A stretch of 64,000 bases of DNA from a virus. A program made the position numbers and the translations under genes. Shown one piece after another: positions 8,320 to 15,958 of this stretch. Positions within the stretch are counted from its first letter, which is position 1; every line of letters begins with the position of its first letter. The stretch lies in the IMG/VR virus record IMGVR_UViG_3300042385_001265, positions 1 through 64,000 of that record; one strand, given 5' to 3'. Below the pieces are notes generated by a model. It was not told where the DNA came from and searched no databases. It was given only the letters and a program-made list of their open reading frames with translations.

Positions 8320-8631
8320 ATGATAGAAATATTCAATACAATCGTAGCAATATTTATAGTATTATTAATATTTGCACCAATAGTAATGTTAACCATTTTA
8401 ATTGTTAGAACATCTAAACCCAAAATACCAGTCAATGGTGGAAAATTGGAAGAATTAGAAGAAAATGATTATACAATAGTAGATGATGTTAATAAAGGAT
8501 TTACAGATATAAATTCCGCACTAAATAATATCAATACATCTTTGGATGATTTTGATAAACGATTAGAAGATATCGAAACTAAATTGGAAAAAGATGGCCG
8601 TACCATAAAAGGGTTTTCATCTCATAAATAA
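8320..8631 (+). CDS. membrane-anchored coiled-coil protein
   Basis: 103 aa. One strong membrane segment at residues 5-28, then a soluble tail with a heptad pattern at about 58-92 (INSALNNINTSLDDFDKRLEDI). It lies 4 bases after the nucleotidyltransferase-like gene. Function unknown. Confidence 0.65.
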   Translation: MIEIFNTIVAIFIVLLIFAPIVMLTILIVRTSKPKIPVNGGKLEELEENDYTIVDDVNKGFTDINSALNNINTSLDDFDKRLEDIETKLEKDGRTIKGFSSHK

Positions 8632-8640
8632 AATGATTGT

Positions 8641-8985
8641 ATGAAAAACCTAATTTGGGGAGTTATATTATTTACAATAGCCCAATGTATAATTTGGATA
8701 CAAACCAATGGGCAATTCGTTTGGCCTTGGTTCAAACGTAATCCATTCTTAATATCTCTAATGGGTGGGACCTTAATATCTTACATTTTTATTAAAGGAA
8801 CTTCTTTGGTTGCTGAACACTTTGATGGGCAATTATGGCCGGGAAGATTTATAGGGCAAGCTGGTGGGATGATTACGTTTGCTATTCTCACATTTATATT
8901 TATGAATGAGGGTATTAATGCAAAAACAGGTATATCATTGATTTTAGCAGCAATATTAATAGGAATACAGATATTTTGGAAATAA
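8641..8985 (+). CDS. small multi-pass membrane protein
   Basis: 114 aa with hydrophobic segments near 3-19, 35-52, 70-88 and 95-112, so probably four passes. Tryptophan-rich loops are present (WPWFKRN). No family was recognised. The next early promoter begins 2 bases after its stop. Confidence 0.65.
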   Translation: MKNLIWGVILFTIAQCIIWIQTNGQFVWPWFKRNPFLISLMGGTLISYIFIKGTSLVAEHFDGQLWPGRFIGQAGGMITFAILTFIFMNEGINAKTGISLILAAILIGIQIFWK

Positions 8986-8986
8986 A

Positions 8987-9018
8987 TTTGGATAATTAAA
9001 AAATAATTAGTATATTTG
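8987..9018 (+). promoter_or_regulatory. early promoter (TTTG / TATATTTG)
   Basis: TTTG at 8987-8990, a 20-nt spacer, then TATATTTG at 9011-9018. The next start codon (9023) is only 4 bases after the box, so the first small gene would be nearly leaderless or the true first gene is at 9131. Confidence 0.8.
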
Positions 9019-9022
9019 TAAT

Positions 9023-9127
9023 ATGAACAAAATAATTAATAATATCAAATCATTCTTTAAGGATATTTGGTTGGGTTTTAAGATAGCTGAAGAAAATAGA
9101 CATAAATCCCAATGGGGTAAATTTTAA
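9023..9127 (+). CDS. small basic protein
   Basis: 34 aa (MNKIINNIKSFFKDIWLGFK and a polar tail), with an amphipathic helix-like start. It begins 4 bases after a -7 box, so it may be leaderless or spurious. It is followed by another small gene after 3 bases. Confidence 0.4.
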   Translation: MNKIINNIKSFFKDIWLGFKIAEENRHKSQWGKF

Positions 9128-9130
9128 AGT

Positions 9131-9280
9131 ATGAATTACATTATTAAAATCACTTGGTTGGATTATAACAACCCACAACCAGAATTAATAACATTAAAAA
9201 CTGATGATATTGATTGGTCAATGCGTGAGTATCAAAGAAATAGACCTCCTTTTAAGTGGGAGATTATAAACAAAGAATAA
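9131..9280 (+). CDS. small protein, function unknown
   Basis: 49 aa starting MNYIIKITWLDYNNPQPELI, with alternating hydrophobic residues that suggest a small beta-alpha fold. Its stop is 1 base before the cytidylyltransferase start, which supports translation in one operon. Confidence 0.55.
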   Translation: MNYIIKITWLDYNNPQPELITLKTDDIDWSMREYQRNRPPFKWEIINKE

Positions 9281-9281
9281 A

Positions 9282-9767
9282 ATGATTATAAACGGAGAAC
9301 AAAAGATAGTAGGATTTACCGCAGGTAACTTCGATATCATTCATCCAGGTTACGTTTACACCTTTCAAACTGCAAAAAAGCATTGTGATTACTTTATGGT
9401 GTTTCTACAAAATGACCCATCTATTGATAGGGCTAATAAATATACACCCGTTGTACCTCGTGCTGAAAGATATAATACTTTAATGGAATTAGAATCAGTT
9501 GATGCGGTTTATACTTATCAAACTGAAGAAGAGCTTATACAATTAATTGAGTTTTTTAAACCTGATGTTAGAATATTGGGTGAGGATTATATTGGTAAAC
9601 GATTTACCGGTGATAACTTAACACCTAAAGTTATATTCACATCAAGAGCACATGGTTGGAGTACTACTAAGTTAAAGAATGATATTACAATTCAAACTTT
9701 GAAAAATAATCCAAAATTACTATTGGAATATCCCGAATTGTTGGATAGTATTAAAAAAATGAAATAA
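9282..9767 (+). CDS. cytidylyltransferase-like nucleotidyltransferase
   Basis: 161 aa, HIGH-type nucleotidylyltransferase. GFTAGNFDIIHPGY at 11-24 holds the N-x-D and H-x-G motif that binds the nucleotide phosphates. HGWSTTKLKND near 124-134 is the second family motif. Closest in layout are glycerol-3-phosphate cytidylyltransferase (TagD) and the adenylyltransferase half of HldE/RfaE. It would activate a phosphorylated small molecule with CTP or ATP. It overlaps the next gene by 1 base. Confidence 0.8.
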   Translation: MIINGEQKIVGFTAGNFDIIHPGYVYTFQTAKKHCDYFMVFLQNDPSIDRANKYTPVVPRAERYNTLMELESVDAVYTYQTEEELIQLIEFFKPDVRILGEDYIGKRFTGDNLTPKVIFTSRAHGWSTTKLKNDITIQTLKNNPKLLLEYPELLDSIKKMK

Positions 9768-10336
9768 TGAAAGTTATATTTTTAGATAATGATGGTGTAA
9801 TTTGCCTCTCTAACAATTGGGGAGGTAGAAGTAAGAAATGGAGTAAGTATCGTTCGGATAATCCAAACTCATCTTTAATTCAAAAAGAAGCCCCGGTGAA
9901 TGTAAGGTTGGATAATTTCGATGAAAAAGCTATTAAGGTATTGAATGAAGTACTTGAGGAAACTGGTGCTGAAATAATTGTTAGTTCGGATTGGAAATTA
10001 CATGCTACATTAGAAGAGTTGGGTGATTACTATATTGAGCAAGGTATTAGTAAAAGACCGTTAGCATTCACACCAAATTTAGGTGATTGGGATTCAGAAT
10101 CCGATGCACTTTTCAGTTGGAAGGGTTGGTATAGTAAAAAAAGAATATTGGAGATTGAAAAGTATTTGGAATTAAATTCTGAAATTGAAACATGGGTTGC
10201 AATAGATGACCTTAATATGAGTCCGGAATACAATCAAGGACATGGACTTGATAACTTTGTACTAACTGCTAGAAGTAATGAAGGTATCAAACAAAGTGGG
10301 ATTAAAGAAAAAGTAATAGGATTTTTAAATAAATAA
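9767..10336 (+). CDS. HAD-fold protein, RNA-repair (SAK) type
   Basis: 189 aa. It opens with VIFLDNDGVICL, the D7-x-D9 motif I of HAD phosphatases, and later has GAEIIVSSDWK (motif II serine) and VAIDDLNM (motif IV acidic pair). The order matches the HAD domain described for Swiss-army-knife RNA repair proteins. A phosphatase acting on RNA ends is suggested by the neighbouring ligase, kinase and tRNA genes, but the substrate is inferred only. Confidence 0.72.
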   Translation: MKVIFLDNDGVICLSNNWGGRSKKWSKYRSDNPNSSLIQKEAPVNVRLDNFDEKAIKVLNEVLEETGAEIIVSSDWKLHATLEELGDYYIEQGISKRPLAFTPNLGDWDSESDALFSWKGWYSKKRILEIEKYLELNSEIETWVAIDDLNMSPEYNQGHGLDNFVLTARSNEGIKQSGIKEKVIGFLNK

Positions 10337-10342
10337 TAAGTT

Positions 10343-10921
10343 ATGGCAAATAATATAGAAAATTACATTGTTATTCAGAACTCAAACGAAGATGTTCTTG
10401 CAGAAATTAAAAGAGTATTTCAAACCGAAGATGGTGAGTGGGATGTTCAAACCGAAGCACTTACTAAAAGAGTATTTGGAGATGATACACCATTGGAATA
10501 TGATAGGAATTGGTATTGTGATAATACTGGTGCTAAATGGTTATATGGTTCTATTGAAGATGATTCACCAGACGAACCCGTTGTTAGAGTTACATCAGCA
10601 TGGGACCCGATTAATGGTTGGATTGAAAGATTTGCAGATAATCTAAGAAAAATTAAATCAGATGTAATTGTTCACAACACATTTGAAGATGAAGGTTATA
10701 ACTTTGCTGGAGTATATTACACATCAGAGGAATATGATGATACTGAATTTGTAGATATCGATGAATATGATACTGATGTTTTTTGGGGAGATGATGAAGA
10801 GGCTGGTGAGGAAGCTAGACAAAAGTTATATGATGAGATGCATGATATTTTAGAAATGCATAAACAATCTCATATTGATGTTATTGAAGATATGAAACTT
10901 AATCCAGAAAATTATATTTAA
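10343..10921 (+). CDS. acidic protein, possible DUF1281/YubB-like fold
   Basis: 192 aa, strongly acidic in the C-terminal half. The start NNIENYIVIQNSNEDVLAEI, the central GAKWLYG and the TSAWDPINGWIERFA segment recall the YubB/DUF1281 ferredoxin-like family (ANHV-x-N start, AWSPP segment). The role of that family is unknown. It follows the HAD gene by 6 bases. Confidence 0.55.
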   Translation: MANNIENYIVIQNSNEDVLAEIKRVFQTEDGEWDVQTEALTKRVFGDDTPLEYDRNWYCDNTGAKWLYGSIEDDSPDEPVVRVTSAWDPINGWIERFADNLRKIKSDVIVHNTFEDEGYNFAGVYYTSEEYDDTEFVDIDEYDTDVFWGDDEEAGEEARQKLYDEMHDILEMHKQSHIDVIEDMKLNPENYI

Positions 10922-10925
10922 ACCT

Positions 10926-11072
10926 ATGGAACGCAATCAAGAAATTACTGAAAAAATACTAAAATTAAAGTTAAGCAAGGATAAAAAGGCTAACAAAGCT
11001 GAGATTCAGAAACTCCAACAAGAGTATGATTCTTTGGTAATTGAGGACCAAACTAAATCAAAATCTAAGTAA
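10926..11072 (+). CDS. small coiled-coil protein
   Basis: 48 aa, lysine- and glutamate-rich with a helical heptad pattern (ITEKILKLKLSKDK). It starts 4 bases after the previous gene and ends 21 bases before a terminator, as the last gene of the operon. Function unknown. Confidence 0.55.
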   Translation: MERNQEITEKILKLKLSKDKKANKAEIQKLQQEYDSLVIEDQTKSKSK

Positions 11073-11093
11073 GACAAATTATAAGTAATTTAT

Positions 11094-11123
11094 AACTCAT
11101 TGATTTTCAATGAGTTATTTTTT
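11094..11123 (+). terminator. Rho-independent terminator
   Basis: AACTCATTGA pairs perfectly with TCAATGAGTT around TTT and is followed by ATTTTTT. It ends the operon that starts at 8987. Confidence 0.88.
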
Positions 11124-11168
11124 ATGCCAAAATGTTAATAACTTTTTTTGAAAATAATTGGCAAAAGG

Positions 11169-11200
11169 CTTGTGCAATCCAAATTAATTTCCTATATTTG
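11169..11200 (+). promoter_or_regulatory. early promoter, extended type (CTTG / TATATTTG)
   Basis: CTTG at 11169-11172, a 20-nt spacer, then TATATTTG at 11193-11200. Upstream lies the conserved A/T block (ACTTTTTTTGAAAATAA, then GGCAAAAGG). Confidence 0.85.
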
Positions 11201-11245
11201 AGTATAAAGATTGAGAGATACTTAAAACCTTAAAACCCTAAAAAT

Positions 11246-11590
11246 ATGAGTTTACCATTTAATTTAGCTTTTGTTCACGAAACCTCTTCATTAGTAGAAG
11301 GTTACGATGTTATCAGAAAAGGATTCCCTTCTAAAAACGGATTCACTTATGCTGATGCTGTTTTTAATTCATTGGAGATAGTTGCCAATGAATATTCCGA
11401 TTGGCCGGAAGACCAGGGATTTGGTTCATCCGATATGACTTACGTTCGAAAATTGTTCATCGATGAGATGTTATTCTTCGCTGGATTTCGAGGTTATTAC
11501 GAAACTGATTTTCAACCTTACTTAAAGGTTGTTGAGTATTCGGAAGCTGAAAAGGAAGAGTATGATTTACGCAGAGAGCAAGGTATTTAA
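11246..11590 (+). CDS. hypothetical early protein
   Basis: 114 aa, acidic, soluble. It is preceded by the conserved leader motif AAACCCTAAAA at 11233-11243. No motif was recognised. It starts an early unit of small genes. Confidence 0.6.
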   Translation: MSLPFNLAFVHETSSLVEGYDVIRKGFPSKNGFTYADAVFNSLEIVANEYSDWPEDQGFGSSDMTYVRKLFIDEMLFFAGFRGYYETDFQPYLKVVEYSEAEKEEYDLRREQGI

Positions 11591-11610
11591 TAATTAAAAA
11601 AAATAAAGTT

Positions 11611-11826
11611 ATGATTTTAGAAAAACCAAAACAAACAGGAATTACAATTGATTTAACCGGTCCACAGGGTAACGCTTTTTACTTATTGGGAACCGCATCA
11701 AATCTGGCAAAACAATTAGGAATGAATTCTGAAGAAATTTGTTCTGAAATGAGGAGTGGTGATTATGAAAACCTACTTGAGGTATTTGATAGTTACTTCG
11801 GTAGTATTGTAACATTATATAGATAA
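11611..11826 (+). CDS. small conserved phage protein
   Basis: 71 aa. The segments ITIDLTGPQGNAFYLLG and SGDYENLLEVFDSYFG match, from memory, a short protein often left hypothetical in large phages. It appears to have a beta-hairpin start followed by two helices. Function unknown. Confidence 0.65.
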   Translation: MILEKPKQTGITIDLTGPQGNAFYLLGTASNLAKQLGMNSEEICSEMRSGDYENLLEVFDSYFGSIVTLYR

Positions 11827-11854
11827 TCAATTAAACCCCTAAAATTAATAGTAA

Positions 11855-12646
11855 ATGAAATTTCAAAATTTATCTCAAGCAAAGAAACTAACCGGATTAA
11901 GTTATCTTGGTAGTGTTAATTCATCTTCTAAGATGGCTAAAGGATTAAAGTATAATGAATCAACCTACATTATATACTTAGCACCCGCTAAGTCAAGTGG
12001 ATATGAGGTTTGTCCAATGAGAACGGATGAATGTACCGCTGCTTGTTTGAATGAGTCTGGTAGGAATAAAATCGATATCCATAAGAACCAAATTAATCAG
12101 GCCCGCATCAAAAAAACAAAACTATTCTTTGAGGACAGGGAATTTTTTATGGGTTGGTTAATCTATGAAATTGGTAAAGAAAAAGAGAAAGCTGAACGTA
12201 GTGGATTACGATTCTCAGTTAGATTGAATGGAACCTCAGATTTAGACCCAACTACCTTTAAATTGGATAATAAGAACATTTTGGAGTGGTTTCCTGATGT
12301 TTCTTTCTATGATTACACAAAGGTATCAAAACGATTTAGATTGCTAGAAAAGTACTCTAATTACGATTTAACCTACTCATTTTCAGGGTATAATATGATT
12401 GATTGTGTAAATCTACTAAGGGAAGGTAAAGGTAGGGTAGCTATGGTATTTGAAGGTAAACAATTACCAACTAAATGGAGTGGATATGATGTAATTGATG
12501 GTGATGCATATGATATGAGATATTTGGATGAGCAAAACGTTATAGTTGGATTGAAATTCAAAAAAGTTAGAAACAAAATTGACACTTCCAACAATAAGTT
12601 CATTATCCCAATGAATTCACCATTTAGTGTGTATGAAAATAATTAA
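11855..12646 (+). CDS. Gp88-like protein
   Basis: 263 aa. The LAPAKSSGYEVCPMRTDECTAACLNESGR segment (about 43-70) carries spaced cysteines and is the hallmark of the mycobacteriophage L5 gp88-like family. Later segments FSVRLNGTSDLD and FYDYTKVSKR also fit. The cysteines could bind metal. The family is widespread in phages and plasmids and has no established function. Confidence 0.75.
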   Translation: MKFQNLSQAKKLTGLSYLGSVNSSSKMAKGLKYNESTYIIYLAPAKSSGYEVCPMRTDECTAACLNESGRNKIDIHKNQINQARIKKTKLFFEDREFFMGWLIYEIGKEKEKAERSGLRFSVRLNGTSDLDPTTFKLDNKNILEWFPDVSFYDYTKVSKRFRLLEKYSNYDLTYSFSGYNMIDCVNLLREGKGRVAMVFEGKQLPTKWSGYDVIDGDAYDMRYLDEQNVIVGLKFKKVRNKIDTSNNKFIIPMNSPFSVYENN

Positions 12647-12653
12647 CCAAAAG

Positions 12654-12685
12654 CTTGGTTATATCAGGAAGATTTCGTATATTTG
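12654..12685 (+). promoter_or_regulatory. early promoter (CTTG / TATATTTG)
   Basis: CTTG at 12654-12657, a 20-nt spacer, then TATATTTG at 12678-12685. The leader motif AAACCCCTAAAA lies at 12712-12723 before the next start. Confidence 0.85.
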
Positions 12686-12732
12686 AATATAAAGATTGAG
12701 AATTAATAATTAAACCCCTAAAACGTAAAAAA

Positions 12733-12990
12733 ATGGATTATTTAGAATTAAGAGAAAAGTACAAAAATGCAGCTATTCAGTTCGCTAAAGACTGGCAAGT
12801 TGAGGTTTCAAACCACAATGTGGATATAATGGTTTCCATTATGATGCATAGAGATGGTGTTATGAGTGGTGGAGGATTTGTTGAAGCAGTTTGTGATAAC
12901 AAATTGGTTGAGGCAGTTAGTAGGGCTGATATGGATAACCTTAGAGTCATTAAATTATTAGCATTAACCAATGTAAATTGTTACATTTAA
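12733..12990 (+). CDS. conserved small phage protein
   Basis: 85 aa. The segment MMHRDGVMSGGGFVEAVCDN followed by an RAD-x2-N helix resembles a recurrent small phage protein of unknown function. Predicted helical and soluble. Confidence 0.62.
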   Translation: MDYLELREKYKNAAIQFAKDWQVEVSNHNVDIMVSIMMHRDGVMSGGGFVEAVCDNKLVEAVSRADMDNLRVIKLLALTNVNCYI

Positions 12991-13002
12991 ACCAAAATCC
13001 CT

Positions 13003-13377
13003 ATGAATATTATAACCAAAATAAAAAATATTATTAAACCACCTTATAAATTAGGTGAAACCGAACAATTACTTTCGGATATTGTAAACCTAATGTGTGA
13101 GCAAGAAGATACCGATTTTATGATGTCACCTGGCTTTGGTAAGTACTATGTTAGTAACAGACGTATGGAATACTATATAGTTATTAATGATTTTTACATA
13201 GCTATTACTAACCATAAATTCTCCTTCGAACGTTCAATTTCATCCAATTTTAGTACTATTCTAATAAATAGGGTACAGGAATCTATGGATATTGATAGAG
13301 AGGCATTCGAAAAGGATGTATTTCGTAACCAATTGGACTTACTTGAAGATATTAAAGTGAGTTTAATTACAAAATAA
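13003..13377 (+). CDS. hypothetical protein
   Basis: 124 aa, mixed alpha/beta. The basic N terminus (MNIITKIKNIIKPPYKLG) is followed by a soluble domain. It lies 12 bases after the preceding gene in the same unit, and an early promoter follows directly. No family was recognised. Confidence 0.58.
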   Translation: MNIITKIKNIIKPPYKLGETEQLLSDIVNLMCEQEDTDFMMSPGFGKYYVSNRRMEYYIVINDFYIAITNHKFSFERSISSNFSTILINRVQESMDIDREAFEKDVFRNQLDLLEDIKVSLITK

Positions 13378-13388
13378 TGACAAAAAAG

Positions 13389-13420
13389 CTTGTTTATATC
13401 GAATATTTGTTGTATATTAG
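13389..13420 (+). promoter_or_regulatory. early promoter (CTTG / TATATTAG)
   Basis: CTTG at 13389-13392, a 20-nt spacer, then TATATTAG at 13413-13420. The leader motif AAAACCCTAAAA is at 13447-13458. Confidence 0.8.
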
Positions 13421-13459
13421 ACAAGTAATTAAGAGAGTAATTAATTAAAACCCTAAAAT

Positions 13460-13657
13460 ATGAAAAATTATCAAGCAATTTTAATCGCAGTATGTTCATT
13501 TTATATCTTCTATGGTATAATGAACGGAACAATTCAGAACTACATCCACTTTGCAGGACCTTTAAATGAGATGGCAGTTGCAGTTATGGCCGGAACTATG
13601 GGTCTGTTGGGTGTTATTGGTATAGATTATAAAAAATTATTAAACGCATTAAAATAA
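13460..13657 (+). CDS. small two-pass membrane protein
   Basis: 65 aa with hydrophobic segments at about 4-22 and 33-55. It is the first gene after an early promoter. No family was recognised; a holin-like or host-membrane role is possible but unsupported. Confidence 0.6.
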   Translation: MKNYQAILIAVCSFYIFYGIMNGTIQNYIHFAGPLNEMAVAVMAGTMGLLGVIGIDYKKLLNALK

Positions 13658-13663
13658 AAAGTT

Positions 13664-14122
13664 ATGGGACTAGACAGTTATTTGTACAAAAAGAGTTATG
13701 TTCGTAGTGGTGATTATTACAAACCAGAACACCGTATGGATGTGGAAGTTAAAACCGGTGGTAAAGTTGATGAAAGAATCAAGCCGGAGCGTGTTAAGTT
13801 TATTGTTGAAGAGGTTGCATATTGGCGAAAGGCAAATCAAATCCACAATTGGTTCGTTCAGAATGTTCAGAATGGAATTGATGAGTGTCAATCTTCTTAT
13901 GTAAGCAGAGAAAAATTAGAAGAGTTATTGGATGTATGTAAACAAGTTGAAGCTGATAATGATTTAGCTAGTACATTACTACCATCATCTAGTGGATTTT
14001 TCTTTGGTGGAACTGAATATGATGAATGGTACTTTAAGAGTATCTTAAATACTATTGTGTATTTAGAAGATATTTTGACTGATGAGATAGCGGATGATTT
14101 TGAATATAACGCAAGTTGGTAA
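13664..14122 (+). CDS. conserved phage protein
   Basis: 152 aa. MGLDSYLYKKSYV at the start, EEVAYWRKANQIHNWFVQNVQNG in the middle and LLPSSSGFFFGGTEYDEWYF near the end match a family that I recall as very common in tailed phages and always hypothetical. It is soluble with conserved aromatic residues, and no catalytic motif can be named. Confidence 0.75.
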   Translation: MGLDSYLYKKSYVRSGDYYKPEHRMDVEVKTGGKVDERIKPERVKFIVEEVAYWRKANQIHNWFVQNVQNGIDECQSSYVSREKLEELLDVCKQVEADNDLASTLLPSSSGFFFGGTEYDEWYFKSILNTIVYLEDILTDEIADDFEYNASW

Positions 14123-14139
14123 CCTTTAAAATATAAATT

Positions 14140-14433
14140 ATGAAATTAGAAGAATGGAAAACTCTATCCCAAGAAGAAAAACAAAAGTTTTGGGAAAATG
14201 AAAAAAACAAATTAGAAGCTGAGAAATTAAAATTGGCTGAAGCAATGGAGTTGGTAGATGAACTTTATAGTGAGGGGTTCACTCCAAAAGGGTTATCGGA
14301 AACAAATAATTCAATCGATGGTGATGCATTTGATGAAGCTGTATCTAAACTATTAGGTAATAGTTGGAGACTTACTAAAGAAGATGAGGAAACGATTTTA
14401 CTAATAGCAAATAAGTTATGTTATGTTAGCTGA
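14140..14433 (+). CDS. hypothetical helical protein
   Basis: 97 aa. The first half is charged and helical (EEKQKFWENEKNKLEAEKLKL), which suggests a coiled coil. It overlaps the next small gene by 11 bases. Confidence 0.6.
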   Translation: MKLEEWKTLSQEEKQKFWENEKNKLEAEKLKLAEAMELVDELYSEGFTPKGLSETNNSIDGDAFDEAVSKLLGNSWRLTKEDEETILLIANKLCYVS

Positions 14434-14539
14434 TATTAAAGATTTAATTGAAGAGTTGGGATGGGATTATGATAGGTTGAGTTCATCTGGGCAGGCAACC
14501 TATAATAAGTTATGTGAATTATTAAAAATTAATGAGTAA
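14423..14539 (+). CDS. micro-protein in overlapping operon
   Basis: 38 aa (MLADIKDLIEELGWDYDR and a short tail). It overlaps the upstream gene by 11 bases and the downstream gene by 8. This spacing is typical of coupled phage genes and is the main evidence that it is real. Confidence 0.55.
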   Translation: MLADIKDLIEELGWDYDRLSSSGQATYNKLCELLKINE

Positions 14540-14783
14540 AAAAACCATTTTTTTAGATAGAAAGCAATCTAAATTCTTATTTGATTTGGATGAATGGTTG
14601 CGTGATGAACAAATGGAAGATTGGACAAGTACAGTTCAAACGGTAAGGGAAATGATAACCGATATTGAAACTAAAGGTTATTATGATGAAATTCAAGCTG
14701 AAGTTCTTAACGAATTACGAACTCAATACATTGAGGCTAAATCATTAAGAACTCAGTACATTAATGGTAAATTAAAAAAATAA
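14532..14783 (+). CDS. hypothetical protein
   Basis: 83 aa, charged and helical. Two near-repeats occur near the C terminus: ELRTQYIEAKS and SLRTQYINGK. It is 3 bases upstream of the glucosaminidase gene. Confidence 0.6.
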   Translation: MSKKTIFLDRKQSKFLFDLDEWLRDEQMEDWTSTVQTVREMITDIETKGYYDEIQAEVLNELRTQYIEAKSLRTQYINGKLKK

Positions 14784-14786
14784 ATT

Positions 14787-15353
14787 ATGATTTATAAGTA
14801 CGATAGAACAAACTTAGTATTCAAAAAAGATTTGAAAACAGTTAAAATGGTTATACTAACTTGTATTAGTTTAGTAGCTATTTCATTTACAATTGGTAGG
14901 TATGCTAAAATTCAATCATTGGAAAATTATGAAAAGGAATTGATTGTATTGAATATGACCGCTGAGCAAAATAAATTTAGTGAAGATAAATTGGTTGAAC
15001 TTTTAAAGGAATTAAACGTTAAGTTTCCACATATTGTAATGGCTCAGTCTATGATTGAAACTGGTAAGTGGAAAAGTAATATTTTCAAAGAAAACCATAA
15101 CCTATTTGGAATGAAAGAAGCTAAGCAGAGAGTAACTACTGCTGGTGGAACTCAGAACAATCACGCATTTTATCAAAGTTGGCGAGAATCAGTTTATGAT
15201 TACGCATTTTACCAATGTAGGTATTTGGCAACAATAAATACTGAAGCAGAATACTACCAATACCTTTCTAATAGTTACGCTTCGGATAAAAGATATGTTG
15301 AAGTATTAAAGAAAACTATCGAAACTAATAATTTAAAACAATATTTTAATTAA
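14787..15353 (+). CDS. membrane-anchored glucosaminidase (GH73-like endolysin)
   Basis: 188 aa. A hydrophobic segment at 21-39 (VKMVILTCISLVAISFTI) can act as a signal anchor. The catalytic domain at about 60-185 has the GH73 signature: FPHIVMAQSMIETGKW with the likely catalytic glutamate E75, then NHNLFGMK and a YQSWRESVYDYAFY segment. It would cut glycan strands of the host peptidoglycan. The next two genes encode small membrane proteins, so a lysis cassette is plausible. Confidence 0.85.
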   Translation: MIYKYDRTNLVFKKDLKTVKMVILTCISLVAISFTIGRYAKIQSLENYEKELIVLNMTAEQNKFSEDKLVELLKELNVKFPHIVMAQSMIETGKWKSNIFKENHNLFGMKEAKQRVTTAGGTQNNHAFYQSWRESVYDYAFYQCRYLATINTEAEYYQYLSNSYASDKRYVEVLKKTIETNNLKQYFN

Positions 15354-15354
15354 A

Positions 15355-15537
15355 ATGGCAAATTCAAATAATAACAGCAACGGAATCGGATTGGGTATGA
15401 TATTATTCCTAATCTTTATGACTTTAAAATTAACAAACTATATTGATTGGTCTTGGTGGTGGGTAACTGCTCCTCTTTGGATACCAATTGGAATAGTTCT
15501 ATTTATTTTAGCATTAGTACTTATACTTAAACGATAA
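15355..15537 (+). CDS. small membrane protein, possible holin or spanin partner
   Basis: 60 aa with two hydrophobic segments at about 13-27 and 35-57 and a polar Asn-rich start. It begins 1 base after the glucosaminidase stop. Size and place fit a holin, but no holin family was recognised. Confidence 0.55.
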   Translation: MANSNNNSNGIGLGMILFLIFMTLKLTNYIDWSWWWVTAPLWIPIGIVLFILALVLILKR

Positions 15538-15542
15538 TTTAT

Positions 15543-15950
15543 ATGAAAAAATGGTTATGGAGAGCCTTGGGGCTTTTATTCGTAGGTTGTGCATACATTG
15601 GAGTGATTACTCCGGGTGTACCTACAACTTTCTTCGCACTTTTGGCCGCTTGGGCATTCTCAAAATCATCTCCTGAATTGGATAAGTGGTTGCATGAACA
15701 CAAAATCTTTGGAAAATACCTAACCAATTGGGAAACCAAAAGGGTGTATCCAAACAAAGGTAGAATTATGATGGTAATTGTAATGAGTATTTCACTTATA
15801 TCAATGTACTTTACAGTTCCACTTAGAATTGTTGGATATGCAGCATTTACATTCATATTGATTGGGGTATGGGCATTTAGATATCCGGGTTCAGTTGAGG
15901 AATACGATAGACGTAAAAAAGAAGGAAAGAAAATCGGATGGTTTAAATAA
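15543..15950 (+). CDS. YbaN-like DUF454 membrane protein
   Basis: 135 aa. WRALGLLFVGCAYIGVITPGVPTTFFALLAAWAFSKSSPELDKWL (residues 6-50) is the typical DUF454 start, followed by FGKYLTNWE and two further membrane helices at about 76-112. Bacterial YbaN is an inner membrane protein of unknown function. In a phage, just after an endolysin, it may affect the envelope. The sequence match is strong and the role is open. Confidence 0.88.
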   Translation: MKKWLWRALGLLFVGCAYIGVITPGVPTTFFALLAAWAFSKSSPELDKWLHEHKIFGKYLTNWETKRVYPNKGRIMMVIVMSISLISMYFTVPLRIVGYAAFTFILIGVWAFRYPGSVEEYDRRKKEGKKIGWFK

Positions 15951-15958
15951 TATCGGAT

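Noticed and set aside
8349-8358. ATATTTATA word resembling the late box
   Set aside because: It lies inside the membrane segment of an early gene and is not upstream of any gene; AT-rich coding sequence produces such words by chance.
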